Both the position numbers and the translations under genes were made by a program. Under the pieces are notes generated by a model. The model was given only the letters and a program-made list of their open reading frames with translations. It searched no databases and was not told where the DNA came from. This document shows positions 1 to 9,333 of a stretch of 64,000 bases of DNA, one piece after another (the stretch's first letter is position 1; each line of letters starts with the position of its first letter). Source of the DNA: CAMAVH01 sp036500145 (GTDB lineage Bacteria > Pseudomonadota > Alphaproteobacteria > SMXQ01); contig DASYCO010000047.1 in assembly GCA_036500145.1 (NCBI GenBank), forward strand, positions 49,643 to 113,642, in the 5' to 3' direction.

Positions 1-14
1 AGCGTACCGGCCAT

Positions 15-89
15 TCCGTGGTAGCTCAGTGGTAGAGCAGGCGGCTGTTAACCGCCCGGTCGGGGGTTCGAATCCCTCCCACGGAGCCA
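15..89 (+). tRNA. tRNA-Asn (GTT), CCA encoded
   Basis: The 7-bp acceptor stem (15-21 with 79-85) is perfectly paired, the anticodon stem is GGCGG/CCGCC, and the seven-base loop carries GTT at 47-49. The T arm contains GTTCGAATC and the discriminator G86 is followed by an encoded CCA at 87-89. The D arm has the usual GTAGCTCAGTGGTAGAGC form. The gene is intact. Confidence 0.97.
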
Positions 90-366
90 ATTTTCTAATA
101 TAATCAATTAGTTAATTGGCGTTTCCAGGTCGCCCGCCAAAAGCCCCTCTACAATTCTGCGTCACGCTCAACGGCCCTGCGGGCCTTGGTGGAGTGGAGA
201 GGCGCGCGGCTGCCTCTTCGCAACTCCTTCTCGTCCTGCATGGCATGCGCCAAGCTCATCCCCGGACGGCCGGGCCTGAGCGAAAGGCCCATGCCAACGA
301 CCAAGCACGCAGGATGCCGCTATGCGGATCCGGCGTGAGAAAAATAGCGTTCAAGCGGAGTCTTTA
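90..366. other. Intergenic stretch without a convincing gene
   Basis: An AT-rich run directly after the tRNA (about 90-118) is followed by ordinary GC-rich sequence. An open frame starting at 116 would encode an arginine- and alanine-rich product without a recognisable domain, and no ribosome binding site precedes it. No integrase or repeat of the tRNA tail was seen here. Confidence 0.5.
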
Positions 367-576
367 ATGTCTTTCACAGTTACGCATGTCTGCCTTTTGA
401 TCGGCGCAGTCCTCTGTGTCGTCGGGCTCGTTTTGATACTGTTGAATAAGCCTGTGGGCGCGATCGTCATGATCGCCGGTTTTTTCTTCTTTCTCATCGC
501 GGTGTTTTCCATTCCGCGGGAAAGCGCCGAAGCCAAGCTGCGAAGGACGCAGGGGATAACGTCGCCAAGCAATTAG
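367..576 (+). CDS. Small two-helix membrane protein, hypothetical
   Basis: A 69-residue product begins MSFTVTHVCL. It has two hydrophobic helices (about residues 6-24 and 27-46) separated by a short NKPVG turn, then a charged C-terminal tail rich in Arg, Lys and Glu. It is therefore probably an inner-membrane hairpin with a cytoplasmic tail. An in-frame ATG lies upstream at 322, but the one at 367 is preceded by GCGGAG at a workable distance and starts directly at the hydrophobic part, so it is preferred. It stands alone between tRNA-Asn and a convergent glycosyltransferase. The family is not recognised and no function is proposed. Confidence 0.6.
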   Translation: MSFTVTHVCLLIGAVLCVVGLVLILLNKPVGAIVMIAGFFFFLIAVFSIPRESAEAKLRRTQGITSPSN

Positions 577-683
577 GGGAAGCTCCCTCGCCGTCATCCG
601 AATGGATTTCCGCGCCCCGCTCTGACGCGCTTTCGCTCCGCAACGCCTCCCTGCCCCGCCGATCGTACGGCGCTTCGCGCAAG

Positions 684-1772
684 TCAGGCCGGGCGGTGCA
701 ACCGACGAACGACTTCGCTCGGCTGCGGAATCCTTTTAAGCAGGCCGCTCCTGATGAGCTCCAGGGTCTGGGTCTGATCCTGCATGACCGTCCGCTTTAA
801 ATAGAACGCACGGGCATTCTCGCGGTCGTTCGTGGCGACGACATCGCGCGCCTCCAAATGATATGTGCCGCTGCAATCGACAATCGGGACTGGCTTCAAT
901 GGCATGGGGGCGTCATTTGCCACAAACGCCGGCCGGTCCCAGAATCTGTCCGAGAATCGGCCGAGGGTTCGATACTTGACCCAGAAATGCTCGAAGCCGC
1001 ATGAAGGATAGTGAAGGATCACGCCTTCGGAGCTGACGGAGACGTTCGTTTCGCCGCGAAGCCTCGCGAACGTATGGACGCCTTGCGGCTGCAGTCCTCG
1101 ACCCAGGCGAACTGACGCCTTGCCGTTCGCGTAATAGTTGAAGAACTGCGGCCATAATTGTGGCGTGCGTTTCAACAAGGCAGATTGCGCGTCGGACAAC
1201 GGCGGCCGCATCTGGGGCGAGACTTTGAAGAGCGTGATTTCTTCAAAATAGTTCCCAATTTCTTCCCGTTCGGGGACGCCTTCGAAATTCAAGTATCTGA
1301 CGACTTCGTCGCCGCCGACGTTCAAGGCCGCGAAGTGATCCTTGACGGTTTTTTGCGTCGGCAAGAACAGTTCATCGATGTCGATGTGAAGCAGCCACTT
1401 GAGGCCCTTCCGTTCCGCAAGCTCCATTGCCAAGGAAGCGTTGAGCGTTTGGCGGGCCATCACCTCAAGGTCGATGTATGGACCCATCAGGCCCCATATC
1501 GGGAGCTTGCTCCATGCCTGCCTTAGCTTCTGGTCATGGCGGATCGGCGTGACGGAATCATTGTTCGAAAATCGAGAGAACGCGGGATCGTTCTCATCGT
1601 CAAAAAACAAGAAAACCTGGTCGAAGCCAATGGCAAGGTGATAGGCGACGAAGGAATCGATAACGGCGCCGGCGTTGCGAAGCGTTACGGCAATTGACGC
1701 ACCCGATTTCAACTGAACGCTCCATTCATGAAACTGCCGGAATTTGACGGCAGAGCGGCGCTTCAGCCTCAC
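684..1772 (-). CDS. Putative glycosyltransferase (GT92 / family 2-like)
   Basis: The 362-residue protein resembles bacterial proteins of the GT92/Glyco_tranf_2_4 type. It has an N-terminal strand (SIAVTLRNAG), then a block YHLAIGFDQVFLFFDDEND (residues about 44-62), and an acidic HIDIDELF motif near residues 129-136. The last is the probable DxD-like metal/nucleotide-sugar site. There is no signal peptide or membrane segment. The acceptor and sugar are unknown. The start used is a GTG whose AAGGG lies too close to be a good ribosome binding site, so the true start could be slightly internal. It lies 78 bp downstream of a thiamine-diphosphate enzyme on the same strand, with no evident functional link. 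Confidence 0.7.
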   Translation of the reverse strand: MRLKRRSAVKFRQFHEWSVQLKSGASIAVTLRNAGAVIDSFVAYHLAIGFDQVFLFFDDENDPAFSRFSNNDSVTPIRHDQKLRQAWSKLPIWGLMGPYIDLEVMARQTLNASLAMELAERKGLKWLLHIDIDELFLPTQKTVKDHFAALNVGGDEVVRYLNFEGVPEREEIGNYFEEITLFKVSPQMRPPLSDAQSALLKRTPQLWPQFFNYYANGKASVRLGRGLQPQGVHTFARLRGETNVSVSSEGVILHYPSCGFEHFWVKYRTLGRFSDRFWDRPAFVANDAPMPLKPVPIVDCSGTYHLEARDVVATNDRENARAFYLKRTVMQDQTQTLELIRSGLLKRIPQPSEVVRRLHRPA

Positions 1773-1850
1773 CCTTCAAATGCGGCAGGCGTGCGCCATC
1801 CATCTCGCACAAAGGTGCTCCCAAACCGTCATGCTATCAAGCTTCGGGTG

Positions 1851-3569
1851 CTAGAGCGCGAGCCGCACGTTGAGCAGCGCCTGGCGCTTCTCGACCTTCA
1901 CGGCATGCAGAGCCCGCTTGAGGGCAGCCGGCACGTCCTCGCCGGTCATCACCGTCTCGCCGAAGCCGCCCGAGGCGCGCGCATAGGCGGCGTAGTCGGT
2001 TTCCGGCTCGAGGGCCGTCACCGGCATGCTGTTGGCCTTCATGGCCGCGCCGTCGGGATACATGCCTTCGGTGGCGCGGCGCACGGCGCCCCAGTGGCCG
2101 TTGTTGAAGACGATGAACAGCACCGGCAGCTTCATGGTGCCGGCGAGTTGGTGACAGGCCGCTGGATTGGAGAACAGGTAGGAGCCGTCGCCGACGCAAG
2201 CGACGACCAGGCGGTCGCGGTCAGCGAGCTGCGCGCCGAGCGCCGCCGGCAGGCCCCAGCCGAGGCCGCCCGACAGCGGCGTGCGGAACAGCGTGCCCGG
2301 CTTGGTGAAGGACATCACCGACGGGTTGCAGCCGAGTTCAGTGAAGACTGCCGCGTTACGGTCAATGGCCTCGTTGAGGCAGTGCGAGACCCAGAGCGTC
2401 GTGGTTGCCGACTTGGCATTGCCGGCGCGCGCCTTCTCCAACATGCCCTCGCGATGCTTCTTCACGCGGCCGGCGATTTCCGCCGTGCGCGCCTCGACGG
2501 CCTTCCTCTCCTCGGCCGTTCCCTGCCCGAGCGCCGCCAGCAGGTCCACGGCGACCAGCTCATGGTCGCCCGCGAGCGCCATGTCGGCCGGGAAATCGCG
2601 CACAGGCGTGCGCGTGAACAGCGGATCGATGGCGACCTGGATCACCTTGCAGTCGGCCTTGAGCTTCTTGCGGCCCGACGTCCAGGGCACCAGCGTGTCG
2701 AGGCAGAGCACGACGTCGGCGTCGGCGAGCCAAGGATCTGGCTGGTAGCCGGCATGGAGCGGATGCTCCATCGGGAAGGCGTTGCGCGTCGGCGCGAACT
2801 CGACGACCGCGGCGCCCAGGCGCTCGGCCAGCGGCACGAGCGAGCCGAATCCGTCGACCAGGTCGCTCGGGCGTTGCACGACGATCAGCGGATAGCGCGC
2901 GCCGGCCAGCAGCTTGGCGGCGGCGGCAATGGCTTCCGCAGCCGGGCGCGTGCCGGCGACAAGGGTCTTCGGCCCTGTGCGTCCGGTCTTTTCGAGCGCG
3001 CCGGGAATCACCTCTGCCAGAGGCTCGCGCGGCAGCGACAGGTAGACCGGGCCGCGCGGCGCCGCGACGGCGACGGACATGGCGCGGTCGGCGAGGCTCG
3101 CCGCCTGGTCGCCATAGCGCAGCTCGTAGTCCCACTTGACGGTCTCGCGCACGAGTGCCGTCTGGTCGCGCATCTCCTGGCCCCAGTGGATCTGCGACGA
3201 GCGGCTGCCCGAGCGGCCCGATTCCGTGATCGGCGTGCGGCCCGACATCATCACGATGGGCACGTTGTCCGACGCGGCGTTCATCAGCGGCATCGTCGCG
3301 TTGCCGAGGCCGACGTTGACATGCACGATGGCCGCCTGCGGCCTGCCGGTGACGAGGTAGTAGCCGTGCGCCATGCCGACGGCGAGAGTCTCGTGCGGCG
3401 CCGTCACCGGCTGCGGCATCTCGGCGCCTGCCGTGGCGCCGCGCGCCAAAGCCTCGACGATGGGCGGAAAGTCCGTGCCGCCGTTGGCGAAGAGATATTC
3501 GACTCCGCATTCGCGCAAGCGGACCAGCAGGGCCTCGGCCGCGAGATGGTCCTGTGCCGGTGACGTCAT
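1851..3569 (-). CDS. Thiamine-diphosphate enzyme, acetolactate synthase-like
   Basis: The 572-residue protein has the three-domain layout of the ThDP oxidase/decarboxylase family. The N-terminal PYR domain carries the activating Glu in APHETLAVGMAHG near residue 62. A central domain follows, and then a PP domain with GDGSY near residue 455, ending about 30 residues later in the FNN of the GDG-X(n)-NN cofactor motif. Length fits the family (550-600). Proteins of this subgroup are often annotated as acetolactate synthase. The gene has no small subunit (ilvH) beside it and no ilvC, so branched-chain synthesis is doubtful; a 2-oxo-acid decarboxylase or lyase is equally possible. It is divergent from a periplasmic binding protein, which could supply its substrate (inference). 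Confidence 0.8.
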   Translation of the reverse strand: MTSPAQDHLAAEALLVRLRECGVEYLFANGGTDFPPIVEALARGATAGAEMPQPVTAPHETLAVGMAHGYYLVTGRPQAAIVHVNVGLGNATMPLMNAASDNVPIVMMSGRTPITESGRSGSRSSQIHWGQEMRDQTALVRETVKWDYELRYGDQAASLADRAMSVAVAAPRGPVYLSLPREPLAEVIPGALEKTGRTGPKTLVAGTRPAAEAIAAAAKLLAGARYPLIVVQRPSDLVDGFGSLVPLAERLGAAVVEFAPTRNAFPMEHPLHAGYQPDPWLADADVVLCLDTLVPWTSGRKKLKADCKVIQVAIDPLFTRTPVRDFPADMALAGDHELVAVDLLAALGQGTAEERKAVEARTAEIAGRVKKHREGMLEKARAGNAKSATTTLWVSHCLNEAIDRNAAVFTELGCNPSVMSFTKPGTLFRTPLSGGLGWGLPAALGAQLADRDRLVVACVGDGSYLFSNPAACHQLAGTMKLPVLFIVFNNGHWGAVRRATEGMYPDGAAMKANSMPVTALEPETDYAAYARASGGFGETVMTGEDVPAALKRALHAVKVEKRQALLNVRLAL

Positions 3570-3619
3570 GCCTCGATGTCCTCTCCTTGGATGCCCGCGT
3601 CCACGACGCCAGGCAAGCG

Positions 3620-3670
3620 CCTTCCTTGTTGCCGGAAGGTCAATGAAATGAAGCGCATGCTCTCATGCGC
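3620..3670. promoter_or_regulatory. Two short inverted repeats in a divergent promoter region
   Basis: CCTTCC at 3620-3625 pairs with GGAAGG at 3634-3639. GCGCATG at 3653-3659 pairs with CATGCGC at 3664-3670 around CTCT. They lie in the 268-bp gap between two divergently transcribed genes and may be operators. The regulator is unknown. Confidence 0.3.
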
Positions 3671-3776
3671 CAGGAACGGAGTCGCCTAAATTCCCCATGC
3701 GGCTTGTCAGCCCATGAGACGCGTGATTAAGTCCTCGCGTTGCGCTGGCGACAAGTCGTTTTCTCGCTGTGCCACT

Positions 3777-3806
3777 TATAAAAATAGGCGACGTCGCTAT
3801 AAAAAT
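3777..3806. promoter_or_regulatory. Candidate operator: direct repeats flanking a palindrome
   Basis: TATAAAAAT occurs at 3777-3785 and again at 3798-3806, 21 bp apart (two helical turns). Between them is the perfect 10-bp palindrome GCGACGTCGC (3788-3797). The group ends about 30 bp before the start codon of the binding-protein gene at 3838, where a promoter or operator is expected. The binding factor is unknown. Confidence 0.35.
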
Positions 3807-3837
3807 GACGCGCCACATATCTTCCGGGGAGGAAGCC

Positions 3838-4923
3838 ATGAAACGAAGCGTCATCTCCTGCGCCTTGTCGATGCTCGCCGCCGCCGGCCTTGCGGCGCAG
3901 CTCGTCGTGCCGGCCCGGGCCGCCACATGGGAAGAGGTCGTCGCCGCTGCCAAGAAGGAAGGCAGCGTGATCGTCTCCGGCCCCGCCGGCAAGGCCTGGC
4001 ACGACGCGCTGATGAAGTTCCAGGACGACTATCCGGGCATCAAGCTGGAGCTGTCGAACGCCGCCGGCCGCGACTACTGGTCGCGCGTCGCCAAGGAGCG
4101 CGAAGTGAAGCGCTACCTGTGGGACGTGCGGGTCGGCGGCGCCGACACCTCGATCTACGACTTCATGAAGCAGGGCGCGCTGGCGCCCGTCCGCGACCAG
4201 CTGATGCTCCCCGAGATCACCGACGAGAACAACTGGTACGGCGGCTTCGAACACTCCTACCTGGACGACGGCAAGAAGTTCTTCCCGACGTTCTGCATGT
4301 ACGACACCGCCTTCGGCTTCTACAACCGGACCTTCATCAAGGACGAGGAGATGCCGAACCTGGAATCCCTCGTCGATCCGAAGTGGAAGGGCAAGATCGC
4401 CATGACCGATCCGGCGGAGGGCAACTCCTCCGTCACCACGGTCATGCTCTACCGCCGCTACGGCGAAGACTTCATGCGCAAGCTCTACCGGGACCAAGCG
4501 CCGGTCATCATCCGCAACCCGCGCCAGATGGTCGGCGCCTTCGCCGACGGCACCTATCCCATCGCCATCGGCATGGCGAGCTCCACCGTCGTCGATTTCG
4601 AGGACCGCGGCGTCAAGCTGAACCTCGGGCAGGTCAAGGGCTTGCCGCGCTGGAGCCCCGGCGTCTGCAGCCTGCAGATCCTGCAGCCGCGGCCGCACCC
4701 GAACGCCACGACCGTCTTCATCAACTGGCTGCTGACGCAGAAGACCCAGGAAGCGATCATGCCGCTCATCAAGCTCAACAGCCGGCGCAAGGGCGTGACC
4801 CTCGGCGACCCGGAGCGCGCGCTCGACATGTCGCAGCTCGACCAGTACCAGAGCGGCCAGGAAGAGGAATACGTGGCCGACATGGAAAAGGCGAAGAGCT
4901 TCGTCAAGAGCATCATGAAGTGA
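3838..4923 (+). CDS. ABC transporter substrate-binding protein, iron/AfuA type
   Basis: The 361-residue secreted protein has a signal peptide (MKRSVISCALSMLAAAG, probable cut after ARA), then the mature start ATWEEVVAAAKKEG that is typical of the extracellular Fe3+/small-anion binding-protein family. Later blocks such as DPKWKGKIAMTDPAEG and the C-terminal segment NATTVFINWLLTQKTQEAI are also typical. The ATG at 3838 is preceded by GGGGAGG and begins the signal peptide; an upstream in-frame ATG at 3769 would bury it. The ligand cannot be read from sequence. No permease or ATPase gene lies beside it, so it is an orphan binding protein in this window. It is divergent from the ThDP enzyme. Confidence 0.82.
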   Translation: MKRSVISCALSMLAAAGLAAQLVVPARAATWEEVVAAAKKEGSVIVSGPAGKAWHDALMKFQDDYPGIKLELSNAAGRDYWSRVAKEREVKRYLWDVRVGGADTSIYDFMKQGALAPVRDQLMLPEITDENNWYGGFEHSYLDDGKKFFPTFCMYDTAFGFYNRTFIKDEEMPNLESLVDPKWKGKIAMTDPAEGNSSVTTVMLYRRYGEDFMRKLYRDQAPVIIRNPRQMVGAFADGTYPIAIGMASSTVVDFEDRGVKLNLGQVKGLPRWSPGVCSLQILQPRPHPNATTVFINWLLTQKTQEAIMPLIKLNSRRKGVTLGDPERALDMSQLDQYQSGQEEEYVADMEKAKSFVKSIMK

Positions 4924-4930
4924 CGATTCC

Positions 4931-4952
4931 GCCGCCGGCTTCGGCCGGCGGC
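4931..4952. terminator. Stem-loop with UUCG loop between convergent genes
   Basis: GCCGCCGGC (4931-4939) pairs perfectly with GCCGGCGGC (4944-4952) around a TTCG tetraloop. It fills the 30-bp gap between two convergent genes. There is no clear T run, so termination is inferred from position and stability. Confidence 0.6.
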
Positions 4953-4953
4953 G

Positions 4954-7900
4954 CTAGATGCCGTCGCCCGCCGGCGCGACGATGGCCGGCTGCTCCGCCG
5001 GCTCGCTCGTCGGCGGCAGGCGAATGGAGAATTCGGCGCCGCCCTTGACGTTGCGCGCCGTGATCGAGCCGCTCATCGTCGTGATGATGCCGTAGCTCAC
5101 CGACAGGCCGAGGCCAGTCCCCTTCCCCACTTCCTTGGTGGTGAAGAAGGGATCGAAGATGCGGCCGATCACCGTTTCGGGAATGCCGCCGCCCGTGTCG
5201 CGCACGACGATGCACAAGTCGCCTTTGACGTTGCCGACGGTGACCGTGATGCTGCCGATCGAGCCGCCGGTCCGCTTGTCCGCCGGCTGCTCCTTCATCG
5301 CATGGGAGACGACGGCGTCCTTCGCGTTGCTCAGCAGGTTGATGATGACCTGCTCGAGCTGCGACGGGCGTCCCATCACCATGGCGGCGTCGTCCTCCAG
5401 CACCACGTTGAGGCGAATGTTGGCGAGCGAGATCTGGCGGCTCATGAGCTCGACGGCGGCGGAGACGCTGGTGCGCGGATCGAAGCTCTCGAAGCCGTCC
5501 TTGTCCAGGCGGCTGAACACGCGCATGTGCAGGATCAGCTTGCCGAGCCGTTCGCTCTGCTGCGCGATCAGCGACAGGTTCTGCTTGAGATAGTCCTCGC
5601 CGGCCAGTCCGCGCTCCATGCGGATCAGGGCGTTGTCCGCCGCCATGCGCATGACGTTGAGCGGCTGGTTCATCTCATGGGCCATGCCGGCCGCCATCTC
5701 GCCGACGGTCGCGAGCTTCGAGGCCTGGAACAGCTGCGCCTGCAGCGCCTTCTGGTCGCTGATGTCGCGGATGATGGCGATCTGCAGCCAGCGGTTGGGC
5801 AGCTCGACCGAGGTGATCGCGATGTCCATGGGGAACTGGCTGCCGTCCTCGCGCCGGCCCATCATCTCGCGCGGCGACAGCGCCGGGAGCCCGTCGATGT
5901 TCGACTGCGGGCCGCTGTAGGACGTGGGGATAAGCAGCCGGATGTTCTGCTCCACCGCCTGCGCCGCCGTGAAGCCGAAGATCCGCTCGGCCGCCGGATT
6001 GAAGCTCTGGATGACGCCCTTGCGGTCCGTGGTGACGATGGCGTCGGCGACGTTGTCGAGGATCGCGCGCATGCGTTCCTCGCCCTCGCGCAGGGCCTGC
6101 TCGGCCAGCTTGCGCTCCGTCATGTCGGTGAAGGTGTTGATCAGCCCGCCGCCCGGCATCGGGGCCCGGTTGACGAACACGGTCACGCCGTCCGGGCCGG
6201 TGTATTCGCTGCGATAGCTCTCGCCGCGGCGCGACGATGCGAGCCGCTCGGCCACTTCCCGCTCGAGGTCCGGGCCGTAGGCGCCTTCGCGGCCGTTGAA
6301 GCGCAGGATGTCCTCAAGCCTTGTGCCGATATGGACGAGGCCGGGCGGAAAGTCGAACAGCTCGAGGTAGCGCCGGTTGTAGGCGACGAGCTGCATGCCA
6401 TTGTCGTACACGGCGATGCCCTGGGCCATGTTCTCCATGATCGCCTCGAGCTGCGCCGACTTGCGCGCCGACTCCCGCTCGATGACGCGCCGGTCCGTCA
6501 CGTCGTCGCAGACGCCGACCCATTCGCGCACGCTGCCGTCCTCGTTGCGCACTGGCACTCCGCGCACGGCGAAGGTGCGGTAGCTGCCGTCATGGCCGCG
6601 GATGCGGTATTCCGTGTTGAACGACGTTCCCGTCTCGACCGAGATCGCCCAGATCCGCTTCACGTAGTCCAAATCGTCCGGATGCAGGGCGTCCATCCAG
6701 CCGTCGCCTTGCACGTCCGCCTCGCTTTGGCCCGTATAGGCCATCCAGCCCGGCCCGATCTCCCTGGCGGCGCCATGCGCGTCCGTCATCCAGATGATCT
6801 GCGCCGCCGACGTGACGAGCGCCCGGTAGCGCGCCTCGTTGGCGCGCAGGGCGACCTCGGCGTTCTTCACGTCGGTCACGTCGACGAAGGTATTGACGAA
6901 TCCGCCGTCCGGCATCGGCGTCACGCGCAGGGCGATGTAGCGCCCGCTCTTGGCCAGGTACTCGTTCTTCTGGAAACGCTGGGCTTTGACGTCGGCGATG
7001 CGTTCCCGGATGATCTTCTCGCGGTCCCCCTGCCGCAGCGAGCCGCGGACGCCGGCCATGCGCAGGATTTCCTCGTAGCTCATGCCGAGCGCGACGTCCT
7101 CCGGCCGGTATCCCTGCAGCTCGATGTAGTTGTGGTTGTAGGCCACCAGCCGCATGTCCCTGTCGTAGACGCTGATGCCGTGCGCCATGTTCTCCATCAC
7201 CGCCTGGATCAGGGCGGACTTGCTGGCCGCCTCCTTTTCCATAGCCTTCAGGCGGGTGATGTCGGTCTGGTTGATGACGATCGTGCCGTTCGGCGCGTAG
7301 TGGCGGCGCACCAGCAGCACGCGCCCGTCGGGGCGGATGTGCTCGTAGAAGTTCATGCGGCCGTAGCGCAGCGCGTCGGAGCGGACGCGGATGAACTCGT
7401 CGACGTCTCCGACGTCGCCGTACTCCCCGCGCTCGACGCTGAAGCGCAGCAGCTCCGCGAAGGGAATGCCCTCGCGCGCGATGTGCGGCGGCATTCCCCA
7501 GATCTCGACCCAGGCCCTGTTGAAGTTGATCACGGTGAGGTTCTCGTCGAACACGACCAGGCCGTCACCCATGTTCTCGAACGTGCTGCGCAGCAGCGTC
7601 GTCTTCGTCGCCAGCTCGCTCTCGGCCTTCACTAGGTCGGTCACGTCGCTGTAGGTGGCGACGAAGCCGCCGCCGGGGATCGGCTCGCGATGCTTCTTGA
7701 CGTAGCGTCCGCTCGGCGTGCGGACGATGGTGCCGCGCCGCGACAGCTGCCGGCCGTATGCGACATGCTCGCGCACGATGTCCTCGACGTCGCCGGGGCC
7801 GTACTCCCCGAGCTGCGCCGAGAGGCGGATCACCTCCTCGTGGGTCGAGCCGATGCGGATGTAGTCTTCGGGATAGCCGAAGGTGTCGACCGTGCGGCGG

Positions 7901-9333
7901 TTGGCCAGCACCAGCTTGTAGTCCTTGTCGAACACGCGCACGGCCTGGTGCACGCTGTCCATGATCGCCTGCAGCAGCTGCGACTTCTTCTCCGATTCCT
8001 CGTGGACGCGCACGCTGTCCGTAATGTCGGTGAAGGTGATGATGAAGCCGCCGCCGTCCATCGGCTTACGGAATATCTGGTGCACCCGTCCGCGGCGGCT
8101 GCGGTGGATCGACTGGCGCTCCTGGTTGAGGCGCGCGCCTTCCAGGCGGTTGCGCACGACATCCTCGACGTCTTCCTCGTATTCGCCCTTGGCGGCGATG
8201 GCGCGCAGGATGTTCTCGTAGGACTGGCCCGGAATCAGGACGCTCGACGGCAGGCCGACCATCTCGACGTACTGCGGGTTGACCGACAGCAGCCGCTGAT
8301 TGGCGTCGAACACCATGACGCCCTGGTTGACGTTGTTGAGCGTCGCCCAGAGCTGCATCCGCGTTTTTTCATTGCGGCGAATCTGCGCGATGATGATCGC
8401 TGTCAGCTGCACCAGGACGAAGATGAGCGTCGCCACGTAGAAGATCGCCGTCCAGCGCGACATGGTGTAGGGCGCCAGGACTTCGTTCACCTCGATCGCG
8501 AGGCTGACGACCAGGGGATAGTCCAGCATCTTGCGATAGGCGACGTAGCGCGCGAAGTTGTCGCGGTGCTGCGGATTGAAGTGGACGCCGGCAAGCTTTC
8601 CGGCGGCGATCTCCTGGAAGATCATGTCGTCCGAGAAGGAGCTGCCGACCGCGGTGGCGCTGTAGGGCGCCCGGATCAGCATGGTGCCGGCGAGGTCGAA
8701 GACCGCCACGACGCTGTTCTGGCCGAGGTTGAGCGATTCGTGGAAGCGCTGGAAGTAGCTCGTCTGGATCGCCGCGAAGACGACGCCGCCGAAGCTGCCG
8801 TCCGGGTTGAGGACGGGGCGGCTCAGGCTGATGACCTGGTCGCCGAAGCGCCGGCTGACGAAGGGCTTGGAGATGCCGAGGCCGGAATGCGGGTTCTTGC
8901 GCGCGTTCTGGAAATAGCTGTGGCGGCTGACGTCCAGCACCGGGTTGTCCAGGGTCCGGCTGTTGGCGACGACCACCCCGTTCGCGTCGACGTAGACCAG
9001 GCCCGAGATCTGCGGCACTTTTTCCGCCGTCTCGCGCAGCTCGTCGTGCAGGGTCTTCGCGTCCAGCTCGTCCGAGACGAGGCCATCCTCGACGTACTCG
9101 ACGCTGTCGCTCACTGCGAGGTCGCCGGCCTGCAGGGTCGCGCGAGTATGCTCTTCCAGCGCCAGGGTCAGGTTCTGCGCCGACAGCAGCGCGCGCTCGA
9201 CGACCAGCTCGCGCTGGCGCCCCTGCTCCCAGATGATCAGGCCGGAAAAGACGACGGCGACGAAGACCCCGAGGCCAACGACCCACCAAACCAACCCCAC
9301 GCTGTCACGCGCCGTATTTTTTATGTCACGCAT
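4954..9333 (-). CDS. Membrane histidine kinase with Cache-like sensor and seven PAS domains
   Basis: This is a 1459-residue hybrid-length sensor kinase. TM1 is at about 12-34, a periplasmic Cache-like domain at 36-290 and TM2 at 293-317. Seven PAS domains follow at roughly 327-442, 452-570, 580-697, 708-825, 835-950, 960-1076 and 1086-1197. Five (1-4 and 6) are of one related type starting with a pattern like ENMAHGISVYD and ending GGFxxTFxDVTD; PAS5 is a canonical PAS_3 type; PAS7 resembles FixL but lacks the helix bearing the haem-ligand His. The kinase core has GMAHEMNQPL with phospho-acceptor His1219, an N box INLLSNAKDA near 1331, and DTGGGI, DPFFTTK and GTGLGLS boxes. No response regulator is adjacent. 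It probably senses a periplasmic ligand and phosphorylates an unlinked regulator. Confidence 0.9.
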   Translation of the reverse strand: MRDIKNTARDSVGLVWWVVGLGVFVAVVFSGLIIWEQGRQRELVVERALLSAQNLTLALEEHTRATLQAGDLAVSDSVEYVEDGLVSDELDAKTLHDELRETAEKVPQISGLVYVDANGVVVANSRTLDNPVLDVSRHSYFQNARKNPHSGLGISKPFVSRRFGDQVISLSRPVLNPDGSFGGVVFAAIQTSYFQRFHESLNLGQNSVVAVFDLAGTMLIRAPYSATAVGSSFSDDMIFQEIAAGKLAGVHFNPQHRDNFARYVAYRKMLDYPLVVSLAIEVNEVLAPYTMSRWTAIFYVATLIFVLVQLTAIIIAQIRRNEKTRMQLWATLNNVNQGVMVFDANQRLLSVNPQYVEMVGLPSSVLIPGQSYENILRAIAAKGEYEEDVEDVVRNRLEGARLNQERQSIHRSRRGRVHQIFRKPMDGGGFIITFTDITDSVRVHEESEKKSQLLQAIMDSVHQAVRVFDKDYKLVLANRRTVDTFGYPEDYIRIGSTHEEVIRLSAQLGEYGPGDVEDIVREHVAYGRQLSRRGTIVRTPSGRYVKKHREPIPGGGFVATYSDVTDLVKAESELATKTTLLRSTFENMGDGLVVFDENLTVINFNRAWVEIWGMPPHIAREGIPFAELLRFSVERGEYGDVGDVDEFIRVRSDALRYGRMNFYEHIRPDGRVLLVRRHYAPNGTIVINQTDITRLKAMEKEAASKSALIQAVMENMAHGISVYDRDMRLVAYNHNYIELQGYRPEDVALGMSYEEILRMAGVRGSLRQGDREKIIRERIADVKAQRFQKNEYLAKSGRYIALRVTPMPDGGFVNTFVDVTDVKNAEVALRANEARYRALVTSAAQIIWMTDAHGAAREIGPGWMAYTGQSEADVQGDGWMDALHPDDLDYVKRIWAISVETGTSFNTEYRIRGHDGSYRTFAVRGVPVRNEDGSVREWVGVCDDVTDRRVIERESARKSAQLEAIMENMAQGIAVYDNGMQLVAYNRRYLELFDFPPGLVHIGTRLEDILRFNGREGAYGPDLEREVAERLASSRRGESYRSEYTGPDGVTVFVNRAPMPGGGLINTFTDMTERKLAEQALREGEERMRAILDNVADAIVTTDRKGVIQSFNPAAERIFGFTAAQAVEQNIRLLIPTSYSGPQSNIDGLPALSPREMMGRREDGSQFPMDIAITSVELPNRWLQIAIIRDISDQKALQAQLFQASKLATVGEMAAGMAHEMNQPLNVMRMAADNALIRMERGLAGEDYLKQNLSLIAQQSERLGKLILHMRVFSRLDKDGFESFDPRTSVSAAVELMSRQISLANIRLNVVLEDDAAMVMGRPSQLEQVIINLLSNAKDAVVSHAMKEQPADKRTGGSIGSITVTVGNVKGDLCIVVRDTGGGIPETVIGRIFDPFFTTKEVGKGTGLGLSVSYGIITTMSGSITARNVKGGAEFSIRLPPTSEPAEQPAIVAPAGDGI

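Noticed and set aside
90..366. Possible integration site downstream of tRNA-Asn
   Set aside because: No second copy of the tRNA-Asn tail and no integrase gene was found in the window.
1728..3563. Long plus-strand frame of 611 codons opposite the ThDP enzyme gene
   Set aside because: It is a shadow frame of a GC-rich gene: His/Arg/Ala-rich, without a recognisable domain. The same applies to other long antisense frames, for example 5302-7635 and 13546-16647.
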